Source: Patescibacteria group bacterium
Lineage (GTDB): Bacteria; Patescibacteriota; Minisyncoccia; Minisyncoccales; Minisyncoccaceae
Length of the DNA: 11,680 nt
NCBI GenBank assembly: GCA_012798645.1
Contig: JAAZMU010000092.1
Span: 1 to 11,680, forward strand
Direction of reading: 5' to 3'
Numbering within the stretch: the stretch's first letter is position 1; the number at the start of each line of letters is the position of its first letter. Below the pieces are notes generated by a model, which saw only the letters and a program-made list of their open reading frames with translations, ran no database searches and was not told where the DNA came from. Both the position numbers and the translations under genes were made by a program. Of this stretch, positions 6,961-11,680 are shown one piece after another.

Positions 6961-7901
6961 AAAAGGTTTTTGTTGCTATATCTTCTGGTATAGACTCAAC
7001 AGTTGCACTTAAAATTTTAGCAAAGGAATATAATGTGACGGCTGTTTTTATGCGTTTATATGATATAGCAGATGAAAGAAGGGCAAAAGAAATTGCTGAT
7101 TTTTTTAATGTGCCTTTCTTGGTTTTTGATTTTAGAAAAGAATTTAAAGAGAAAATAATTAATAGATTTATTAAAGATTTAAAAGCAGGAAATACACCTA
7201 ACCCATGCGTTTTATGTAATCGAGATATTAAATTTAATTTATTTTATAAGGAGGCGAAAAAAAGAGGGGCAGATTTAATTGCAACAGGACATTATGTTAA
7301 GAAAAAAGGAGAATTTTTATATAAAGCAAAAGATGAAAAAAAAGATCAATCTTATTTTTTATGGGGGCTTACAAAAGAACAAGTTAAAAACTCATTATTT
7401 CCTTTGGGAGATTTTAGAAAAGAAGATATTAGAAAACAAGTAAAAATAAAAACAGGAAAAGAATCGCAAGAAGTTTGTTTTGATTTTAGTGAACTTTTAG
7501 AGAGTAAGAAGGGAAAAATACTAGATGAGAATAATAATGTCTTGGGGAAGCATCAAGGGGTTTGGTTTTATACGATAGGGCAGAGAAAAGGAATTGAATT
7601 ACCACAAGGTCCTTTTTTTGTTTTTAAAAAAGATGTTAAAAATAATATTTTGTATGTTACAAAGAACAAAGAATTACTTTTGAAAAAAGAAGTTAAGTTT
7701 AAAAAAACAAATTGGTTTGTTTTAAAGGAATTTCCGTTTCAGGCGAGTGCTAAAATTAGGTATAGGGCAAAAGAAGCATTATGCACAGTATATAAGAATA
7801 AAGCAATTTTTAAAGAGGGACAAAGCGCAGTTACAAGTGGACAATCAATTGTATTTTACAAGAATAAAAAACTTATAGGGGGAGGAATAATTTATGAATA
7901 A
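6957..7901 (+). CDS. mnmA: tRNA-specific 2-thiouridylase MnmA
   Basis: Thiolates U34 of tRNA-Lys, -Glu and -Gln at the wobble position, using ATP and a sulfur donor. At 314 aa it is shorter than E. coli MnmA (368). The PP-loop is SSGIDST (9-15), a variant of SGGxDS with Ser for the first Gly. Other hallmarks are TPNPCVLCNRDIKF (80-93), ATGHYV (109-114), DQSYFLWGL (130-138), LFPLGDFRK, EVCF (C174, equivalent to the E. coli catalytic C199) and FYTIGQRKGI. The first cysteine site reads C84-V-L-C87, that is CxxC and not the E. coli DxxC; CxxC plus the distal Cys is the arrangement associated with [4Fe-4S]-dependent tRNA thiolases. The start overlaps the SufB-like stop (ATGA, 6957-6960), linking it to Fe-S assembly. 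Confidence 0.95.
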   Translation: MKKVFVAISSGIDSTVALKILAKEYNVTAVFMRLYDIADERRAKEIADFFNVPFLVFDFRKEFKEKIINRFIKDLKAGNTPNPCVLCNRDIKFNLFYKEAKKRGADLIATGHYVKKKGEFLYKAKDEKKDQSYFLWGLTKEQVKNSLFPLGDFRKEDIRKQVKIKTGKESQEVCFDFSELLESKKGKILDENNNVLGKHQGVWFYTIGQRKGIELPQGPFFVFKKDVKNNILYVTKNKELLLKKEVKFKKTNWFVLKEFPFQASAKIRYRAKEALCTVYKNKAIFKEGQSAVTSGQSIVFYKNKKLIGGGIIYE

Positions 7902-8724
7902 GAAAACATTTTTTACTTTGTTAATTTTGTTTTTTTGCAATGTGATTGCCTTTAATTTTGTATTCAATAGAAACGATAATTTAAGAGTGATTTTCTTTGA
8001 TATTGGGCAAGGAGATTCTATTTTTATTGAAACAAGTCAAGGTCATCAAATTTTGGTAGATGGAGGACCTAATAATTCCGTGTTAAATAATTTAGAGAAA
8101 TTTATGAGTCCTTTTGATAAGAGCATAGATATGATTATATTAACACATGCAGACAAAGATCACTTAGCAGGGCTTGTAAGCGTTTTAAAGGTTTATAATG
8201 TTGATATTATTGTTTGGAGTGGTGCTTCCTCTGAATCTAATTTATTTTATGAATTTAAAGGATTGATGGATGGGAAGAAAGTGGTAACAGTTAAAGCATT
8301 TGATAAGATTTTTGCTGGGGATATTGAGCTTGAAATATTAAATCCAATAAAGGATGTTGAAACTGTTAAAGACCTTAATGATACATCAGTTGTTTTTAGA
8401 TTAGTGCATGGAAAGTCAAGGTTCTTATTAACAGGAGATTTATCTTCTAAGTTTGAAATGGATGTGATTGAGGTGTTTGATGATATTAAAAGTAATATTT
8501 TAAAAATAGGGCATCATGGTTCAAAATATTCTACTGCAGAAGAATTTGTTAAAGCAGTTTCTCCTAGTTGTGCTGTTATTTCAGTCGGGAAAAATAGTTA
8601 TGGGCATCCTGCAGAAAGAGTACTTGAGCTTTTAGAAGAAAGGAATATTAAGACTTTAAGAACAGATATTCATGGAGATGTTGTTTTTTACTCAGATAGG
8701 GAAAATATATTTTTGAAAAAGTAA
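7894..8724 (+). CDS. Stand-alone ComEC/Rec2-type metallo-beta-lactamase-fold hydrolase
   Basis: 276 aa. It begins with a charged MNKK and one hydrophobic segment (about 5-24), so it is probably anchored or exported with the catalytic domain outside. The rest is the C-terminal domain of ComEC proteins: FFDIGQGDSIFIE (34-46), LVDGGP (54-59), THADKDH (84-90) as the two-metal HxDxDH motif, LLTGD (178-182), GHHGSKYST (206-214) and GHPAERVLELL (237-247). The membrane-channel and OB domains of full ComEC are absent. ComEC hydrolase domains are thought to degrade one strand of incoming DNA, so DNA uptake or nucleotide scavenging is plausible but unproven. It overlaps mnmA by 8 nt and has a real Shine-Dalgarno (GGAGG, 7881-7885) within the mnmA end. 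Confidence 0.9.
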   Translation: MNKKTFFTLLILFFCNVIAFNFVFNRNDNLRVIFFDIGQGDSIFIETSQGHQILVDGGPNNSVLNNLEKFMSPFDKSIDMIILTHADKDHLAGLVSVLKVYNVDIIVWSGASSESNLFYEFKGLMDGKKVVTVKAFDKIFAGDIELEILNPIKDVETVKDLNDTSVVFRLVHGKSRFLLTGDLSSKFEMDVIEVFDDIKSNILKIGHHGSKYSTAEEFVKAVSPSCAVISVGKNSYGHPAERVLELLEERNIKTLRTDIHGDVVFYSDRENIFLKK

Positions 8725-8739
8725 ATTAAATGCTATACT
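8713..8739 (+). promoter_or_regulatory. Extended -10 promoter for the cupin gene
   Basis: TTGAAA (8713-8718) and TGC-TATACT (8731-8739) are separated by 15 nt. The short spacer is offset by the TGn extension. The predicted start is near 8746, leaving a leader of about 34 nt before the cupin ATG. The -35 lies inside the last codons of the preceding hydrolase gene. Confidence 0.65.
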
Positions 8740-8779
8740 AAAATTAAAGGTCTTTATAAGAAAATAAGAAATTAATAAT

Positions 8780-9175
8780 ATGAAAAAATATATAACAAAT
8801 ATAGAAGAGGAAACTTTAGAAAACGATAATTTTCGTAAAGTTCTTTTTACAGCTAAACATATGCAACTTGTTGTAATGTCTCTTAATCCTAATGAAGATA
8901 TTGGAGAAGAAGTTCATGAATCACATGATCAATTTATTAGAATAGAACAAGGAAATGCAAAAGCAATTTTAGATGGAAAAGAGTTTGAACTTGAAGATGA
9001 TTCAATTGTTGTAATTCCAGCAGGAGTTAGACACAACATTGTAAATACATCCTCTCAAAACAAAGTAAAACTTTATACCATATATGCCCCACCAGAACAT
9101 AAAGATAAGACAATTCATAAAATTAAGGAAGAGGGAATGGAACACGATGACTTTGATGGGATTACTTCATTTTAA
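8780..9175 (+). CDS. Small single-domain cupin protein
   Basis: 131 aa, one cupin beta-barrel. Motif 1 is GEEVHESHDQFIRIEQG (42-58), with H46, H49, Q51 and E56 as candidate metal ligands; motif 2 is VIPAGVRHNIVN (78-89) with H85. The N-terminal stretch (TNIEEETLENDNFRKVLFTAKHMQLVVMSL region) and the tail with YAPPEHKDKTIHK are typical of a widespread bacterial family of short cupins whose enzymatic role is not established. Cytoplasmic, no signal peptide. It stands alone: own promoter upstream, 55-nt gap from the hydrolase gene, and a new promoter just 2 nt after its stop. There is no Shine-Dalgarno. The metal-binding assignment is from family knowledge, and a specific substrate cannot be inferred. 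Confidence 0.9.
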   Translation: MKKYITNIEEETLENDNFRKVLFTAKHMQLVVMSLNPNEDIGEEVHESHDQFIRIEQGNAKAILDGKEFELEDDSIVVIPAGVRHNIVNTSSQNKVKLYTIYAPPEHKDKTIHKIKEEGMEHDDFDGITSF

Positions 9176-9177
9176 AC

Positions 9178-9206
9178 TTGATTATTGAGAACGATAATAG
9201 TATACT
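9178..9206 (+). promoter_or_regulatory. Sigma-70-type promoter of the non-coding RNA
   Basis: TTGATT (9178-9183) and TATACT (9201-9206) with the ideal 17-nt spacer. The predicted transcription start (about 9212-9214) coincides with the first base of the RNA's long closing stem. It begins 2 nt after the cupin stop codon. Confidence 0.75.
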
Positions 9207-9211
9207 AACAG

Positions 9212-9367
9212 TGCCTTGCTCTTTAAAAGTTTTCTGAACGCTTTTTCCCAGGGACTCTGCTTCTTTAATTGCTGTGGCAATTGAGGTAAGAAACCCACTT
9301 AAGTTTTTGCAGAATTTCTTTTAAGTTGAGCGAGGCAAAAAAAGCTTATCTTTGCGATAAGTTTTTT
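9212..9367 (+). ncRNA. ssrS: Structured small RNA, probable 6S RNA
   Basis: The 252-nt gap between cupin and the next gene has no plausible ORF but contains a complete RNA unit. The ends pair as GCCTTGCTC (9213-9221) with GAGCGAGGC (9328-9336), continuing TTAAAAG (9223-9229) with CTTTTAA (9318-9324) and TTCTG (9232-9236) with CAGAA (9310-9314). This leaves an internal bubble of 14 nt (9237-9250) opposite 13 nt (9297-9309). Above it GGG (9251-9253) pairs with CCC (9294-9296), and an apical hairpin has TTCTT/AAGAA and AATTGC/GCAATT (9261-9292, loop TGTG). Closing stem, single large bubble and apical stem are the 6S RNA plan, a promoter mimic that binds sigma-70 RNA polymerase. The core is about 124 nt, short for 6S (usually 160-200), so the name is a structural inference. 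Confidence 0.62.
9337..9367 (+). terminator. Intrinsic terminator of the small RNA
   Basis: CTTATC (9345-9350), loop TTTGC and GATAAG (9356-9361), followed by six T. Seven A precede the stem and can extend it by A-U pairing. It lies directly after the RNA's closing stem, so the precursor would be about 155 nt. Confidence 0.85.
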
Positions 9368-9369
9368 GT

Positions 9370-9422
9370 TTGCACTTAAGTCTTTAATTTGATATAATTT
9401 AAGTATGCAGAATCTAGGAGGT
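9370..9422 (+). promoter_or_regulatory. Strong promoter and Shine-Dalgarno of the small membrane protein gene
   Basis: TTGCAC (9370-9375), 17-nt spacer, TATAAT (9393-9398) preceded by TGA as an extended -10. The predicted start is near 9405. TAGGAGGT (9415-9422) is a near-complete Shine-Dalgarno 5 nt before the ATG at 9428. This is the best promoter and the best ribosome binding site in the window. Confidence 0.85.
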
Positions 9423-9427
9423 CAAAA

Positions 9428-9736
9428 ATGGAGTTTGCTAATTTGCCTTTATCATTAGACCCACTTTTAAGCATAGTTCTTTCATTCTTTTTGGCACTTT
9501 TACTTGCTTTTGCTTTGTATAAGTTTGCCTCAGGACAGCATGTTTGTTGTATTGCTTTCTATTCTATTGTGGCGTTGATTTTTATTCCAGCAATGATAGG
9601 AGCAGTGTTAGGAACTTTTGCATCGTTCCTTGCAACGATAGCTCTGATAGCTGGAGCAGTTTGGACTCTTTACGAGGTAAGACTCAAGGAAAGTAAAGAA
9701 GTGCTTACAAATGAAAAACCCTTAGAAGATATCTAA
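9428..9736 (+). CDS. Small integral membrane protein of unknown function
   Basis: 102 aa. I do not recognise a family. Three hydrophobic segments are visible at roughly residues 13-32, 40-58 and 62-82, with a cytosolic-looking charged tail (VRLKESKEVLTNEKPLEDI). Two adjacent cysteines (HVCC, about 39-40) lie at the start of the second segment, and the third is Ala/Gly-rich. It is a single-gene transcript: strong promoter and Shine-Dalgarno upstream, and a terminator hairpin that overlaps its last codons. High predicted expression for an unknown membrane protein is notable. No enzyme motif is seen, so a role in envelope structure or small-molecule passage is only a guess. Confidence 0.8.
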   Translation: MEFANLPLSLDPLLSIVLSFFLALLLAFALYKFASGQHVCCIAFYSIVALIFIPAMIGAVLGTFASFLATIALIAGAVWTLYEVRLKESKEVLTNEKPLEDI

Positions 9737-9748
9737 GGGCTTATTTTT
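9714..9748. terminator. Bidirectional intrinsic terminator
   Basis: A perfect 8-bp stem CCCTTAGA (9719-9726) / TCTAAGGG (9732-9739) with a 5-nt loop. On the + strand it is followed by CTTATTTTT; on the - strand the five A at 9714-9718 become a T run. It lies between two convergent genes and overlaps the last codons of the + strand gene. Confidence 0.85.
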
Positions 9749-9962
9749 CTTTATAAAGTGCTTTTATACATTTAGTGCACGCTAAAATTTTCTTACCCGC
9801 GTATTCCTTGTAAGCTTTTTTGTCCACATCGCTTGGAATAAGAACCCACTGTAAATTCGGGTACTTTCTCTTTTTAGGAGTGGGATTATATTTTGAAATC
9901 AGTTTTTTATATTGTCTTTCCATAGCTGATTTCTTTTCACATATTTTACATACTTTTGCCAT
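9741..9962 (-). CDS. rpmB: 50S ribosomal protein bL28, zinc-ribbon form
   Basis: 73 aa on the minus strand. It starts MAKVCKICEKKSA, has a central basic stretch KKRKYPNLQWV, and ends with GKKILACTKCIKAL. This is the bL28 pattern (MAKVC..TGK, then R..PNLQ, then a C-terminal strand), in the cysteine-containing C+ form seen for example in actinobacteria: C5xxC8 and C62xxC65 can bind one zinc. An insert of a few residues (SDVDKKAYKEYA) precedes the last strand. It is part of the large ribosomal subunit. It is transcribed away from the M50 gene and converges on the membrane protein gene. The predicted transcription start falls 1-2 nt before the ATG, and there is no Shine-Dalgarno. It is separated from rpmG, a frequent partner of rpmB. 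Confidence 0.85.
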   Translation of the reverse strand: MAKVCKICEKKSAMERQYKKLISKYNPTPKKRKYPNLQWVLIPSDVDKKAYKEYAGKKILACTKCIKALYKEK

Positions 9963-9970
9963 ATGTTATA

Positions 9971-9998
9971 TATATAGCAAAAAATAGAATAATTGCAA
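9971..9998 (-). promoter_or_regulatory. rpmB promoter, leaderless
   Basis: Reading the minus strand: TTGCAA (9998-9993), 16-nt spacer ending TGC, then TATATA (9976-9971) as an extended -10. The expected start (about 9964) is only 1-2 nt ahead of the rpmB ATG (9962), so the mRNA is predicted to lack a leader. The TA repeat allows the -10 to shift by 2 nt. Confidence 0.65.
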
Positions 9999-10021
9999 GT
10001 CTTTTTTTAATATGCTAGTAT
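9993..10021 (+). promoter_or_regulatory. Promoter of the M50 protease gene, sharing the -35 box
   Basis: The same TTGCAA (9993-9998, self-complementary) is followed by a 17-nt spacer ending TGC and TAGTAT (10016-10021), an imperfect -10 with a TGn extension. The expected start (about 10028) is at the ATG (10029), so a leaderless message is predicted. The -10 matches consensus in only 4 of 6 bases. Confidence 0.5.
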
Positions 10022-10028
10022 TTTACAT

Positions 10029-10643
10029 ATGAGCGAAGTTATCATAGTTAGTTTTATTGTTTTAATATTTTCAATCGTGATTCATGAAGTGTCTCACGGA
10101 AGTATGGCTTATCATTTGGGAGATGATACTGCCAAAAGGCAAGGAAGGTTAAGTTTGAATCCCTTGAAGCACATTGATCTTATGGGCACAATACTTTTGC
10201 CTTTGTTCTTAGTTATGTTGAATTCTCCTGCTGTAATTGGATGGGCAAAACCAGTTCCAGTTAATTTTAATAATTTACGAGATAGAAAATGGGGCGAATT
10301 AAAAGTGGCTATAGCTGGACCACTTTCTAATTTGTGCGTAGCGTTAGTTTGTGCCTTACTGATTAGATTCTTTACCTTGGGAGAAGGGATGACGTTGATT
10401 TTATCTGTAGCAGTGATTTATAATATTTTACTTGCTTTGTTCAATTTAATTCCTGTGCCACCTTTAGATGGTTCACATATATTGTTTACATTTCTGAGAA
10501 ATTATGAAGTAAAAGCTTTTTTGACTAGGTTTGGATTTTTTATTTTAATTTTTGCTTTATTCTTTACTCCCTTTTTAAAAATCTTACTTTCTGCCACGGT
10601 TTTTCTAGGTAATTTTTTAACAGCAGGAAAGCTATTGATATAA
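10029..10643 (+). CDS. Site-2 protease-like membrane zinc metalloprotease (peptidase M50)
   Basis: 204 aa, nearly all membrane helices. The zinc motif HEVSH is at 19-23 in the first helix (HExxH), and the third ligand motif NLIPVPPLDGS (139-149) supplies D147. AIAGPLSNL (94-102) and the NPLKHIDLMGT element (44-54) are typical of the compact M50 group without a PDZ domain. Members cut substrates within the membrane; regulated proteolysis or signal-peptide clearance are possible roles, but none is indicated by the neighbours. No Shine-Dalgarno; divergent from rpmB. The next gene starts 34 nt downstream with no terminator between, so the two may share a transcript. Confidence 0.93.
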   Translation: MSEVIIVSFIVLIFSIVIHEVSHGSMAYHLGDDTAKRQGRLSLNPLKHIDLMGTILLPLFLVMLNSPAVIGWAKPVPVNFNNLRDRKWGELKVAIAGPLSNLCVALVCALLIRFFTLGEGMTLILSVAVIYNILLALFNLIPVPPLDGSHILFTFLRNYEVKAFLTRFGFFILIFALFFTPFLKILLSATVFLGNFLTAGKLLI

Positions 10644-10677
10644 ATTAGTATTAATAAATAATAATAATTATAAATTT

Positions 10678-11538
10678 ATGAAGAAATTATTACCCACCAT
10701 TATTATAATATTGCTTCTTGTTTTTGTAGGTCTTTTCTTGCAAAATAAAGATTCTCCCTCCCTCACCCTTATTTTCCCTAATGGAGGAGAAGTTTTAGAA
10801 GAAGGCTCAACTTATACAATTAAATGGGATAGTAAAAATATTCCTGCTGATAGCAAAGTATCTATGAGTCTTCGCCGAGTAATATCAGCAACTGAGGAGC
10901 AAGAATTCCCCCTTGATCTTTTTGATTTATACAATACTGGAAGTGTAGAGTGGACAGTTTCTAACATGTATCCTGCAGGAGATTATTTACTAAGCATTGT
11001 TAAGTATTCTTCTAGCGCTCCTATTGCTGATGAAAGTGATGCTCCTTTTCAAATTGTAAAGTCTTCTCAAGAAATGAATTGGCAAACTTACTATAATGAA
11101 GATTTTGGATATAGTCTAAGTTATCCTGATAATTTAATTTTAAGAGAATTTCCAGGAACAAAGACTGGAGCCGGTTTTCGTTTAAAAGAGGAAATGTCTG
11201 GCGAATGTATTACTGTGTCTGTAAGAGAAGCAGTAAAAGACAAAGAGGATATCCCCTTTGATCAATATGTAAGAGAAGCAGCTATAGAGGAAATTCAAGA
11301 TTATAAGAGGTTAAATTCTATTGAGAAAGTAACTACAGACAGCGGACTTGATGGTTATAAAACGACTTGGGGTTATACTTTTTTGGGCGGAGAAGAAGAA
11401 ATTTCTTTGCCAATTACATATTTTGAAGGTCCTGGTAATGTCCAAGGAATAAATTACAAGACTATTCAGCTAAATTTAAATGATTCAAGCTTTGAGGAAG
11501 TTTACGAACAAATGCTACGTACTTTTAGTAAAGAGTAA
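10678..11538 (+). CDS. Exported two-domain protein: Ig-like (Kre9/KNH-type) plus PsbP-like domain
   Basis: 286 aa. It has an N-terminal signal anchor (MKK then hydrophobic to about residue 21) with no lipobox or clear cleavage site, so it is probably tethered outside the membrane. Residues about 28-125 read LTLIFPNGGEVLEEGSTYTIKW ... PAGDYLLSIV, the pattern of the extracellular Ser/Thr-rich 'PNGGE' beta-sandwich domain. Residues about 135-286 start NWQTYYNEDFGYSLSYPDN, the entry motif of PsbP-like domains found in many secreted bacterial proteins, and end in a short helix (EEVYEQMLRTFSKE). Function is unknown; cell-surface binding is an inference from the architecture. No Shine-Dalgarno. It lies between the M50 gene and rplU, with only a weak TTGATA (10635-10640) in the upstream gap. 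Confidence 0.85.
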   Translation: MKKLLPTIIIILLLVFVGLFLQNKDSPSLTLIFPNGGEVLEEGSTYTIKWDSKNIPADSKVSMSLRRVISATEEQEFPLDLFDLYNTGSVEWTVSNMYPAGDYLLSIVKYSSSAPIADESDAPFQIVKSSQEMNWQTYYNEDFGYSLSYPDNLILREFPGTKTGAGFRLKEEMSGECITVSVREAVKDKEDIPFDQYVREAAIEEIQDYKRLNSIEKVTTDSGLDGYKTTWGYTFLGGEEEISLPITYFEGPGNVQGINYKTIQLNLNDSSFEEVYEQMLRTFSKE

Positions 11539-11544
11539 GTTTAG

Positions 11545-11573
11545 TTGACGAACAGGCAAAAACTTGTTAATAT
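11545..11573 (+). promoter_or_regulatory. Promoter of rplU
   Basis: TTGACG (11545-11550), 17-nt spacer ending TGT, and TAATAT (11568-11573), an extended -10. The predicted start is near 11580, giving a leader of about 20 nt before the rplU ATG at 11601 with no Shine-Dalgarno. Confidence 0.7.
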
Positions 11574-11600
11574 GTTTTTGTTATTTAATAAATATAAATT

Positions 11601-11680
11601 ATGTTGGCTGTAATAAAAACAGGAGGGAAGCAATATATTGTTAGCCCTAAAAAGAAAATTAAAATTGAGAAGTTAGATAT
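11601..11680 (+). CDS. rplU: 50S ribosomal protein bL21, N-terminal part
   Basis: The frame is open to the window end, showing 26 complete codons. The start MLAVIKTGGKQYIVSP is the highly conserved bL21 N terminus (M-x-A-V-I-x-T-G-G-K-Q-Y), followed by a lysine-rich stretch. It is a large-subunit ribosomal protein that binds 23S rRNA. The AGGAGG visible at 11621-11626 lies inside the coding region (Thr-Gly-Gly codons) and is not its ribosome binding site. rpmA (bL27) would be expected next, beyond the window. Confidence 0.95.
   Translation, partial: MLAVIKTGGKQYIVSPKKKIKIEKLD

Noticed and set aside
7894..7950. Lipoprotein signal at Cys15 of the ComEC-type hydrolase
   Set aside because: LFFC has bulky residues at -1 and -2, which does not fit the lipobox rule; treated as a membrane anchor.
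9212..9367. SRP RNA, tmRNA or RNase P RNA instead of 6S RNA
   Set aside because: No GGAAGGAAGCAG-type SRP apical motif, no tRNA-like ends or tag ORF, and far too short for RNase P.
11551..11568. AACAGG/CTTGTT hairpin as a terminator before rplU
   Set aside because: Six weak pairs including G-U, with no directly following T run, and it lies within the rplU promoter spacer; likely chance.
11621..11626. AGGAGG as a ribosome binding site for a start inside rplU
   Set aside because: It is the Thr-Gly-Gly coding segment of the conserved bL21 N terminus.
1..11680. Alternative genetic code (UGA read as Gly or Trp)
   Set aside because: TGA ends the uppP-like gene and the helicase exactly at expected C termini, and Trp is encoded by TGG throughout.

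Overview
The window looks like chromosomal sequence from an uncultured Patescibacteria (CPR) type bacterium. The evidence is indirect: very AT-rich DNA (about 30% GC by eye), short intergenic gaps, shortened versions of household enzymes, few Shine-Dalgarno sequences, and a zinc-ribbon form of ribosomal protein bL28. UGA is used as a stop (ends of the first two genes), so this is not one of the UGA=Gly lineages. The exact phylum cannot be read from this stretch.

Left block (1-4766, + strand): the 3' end of an uppP-like gene (undecaprenyl-PP phosphatase) overlaps by ATGA with a long UvrD/AddA-type helicase. That helicase has a C-terminal PD-(D/E)XK nuclease with a predicted Fe-S cluster, and its motif III is interrupted by an in-frame 193-residue mini-intein. 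gpsA (glycerol-3-phosphate dehydrogenase) follows after 3 nt.

Central block (4822-8724, + strand): inorganic pyrophosphatase, a [4Fe-4S] ferredoxin, SufC, a short SufB/SufD-like scaffold protein, MnmA (tRNA 2-thiouridylase) and a stand-alone ComEC-type metallo-hydrolase. All five junctions overlap (14, 23, 44, 4 and 8 nt). The block reads as a minimal Fe-S assembly operon feeding a tRNA thiolase whose CxxC plus distal Cys suggests it also carries an Fe-S cluster. No cysteine desulfurase is present.

Right block (8725-11680): a cupin gene with its own extended -10 promoter; a complete non-coding RNA unit (promoter, long closing stem, 14/13-nt central bubble, apical hairpin, intrinsic terminator) that looks like 6S RNA; a three-TM small membrane protein with the strongest promoter and Shine-Dalgarno in the window; a bidirectional terminator; rpmB (bL28) on the minus strand; divergently, an M50 site-2-protease-like gene; a secreted/anchored two-domain protein; and the start of rplU (bL21). 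The rpmB and M50 promoters appear to share one self-complementary -35 hexamer, and both transcripts are predicted to be essentially leaderless.

Most promising for follow-up: the mini-intein in the helicase, the probable 6S RNA, the minimal Fe-S/tRNA-thiolation operon, and the shared -35 divergent leaderless promoter. I saw no IS elements, CRISPR arrays, tRNA or rRNA genes.
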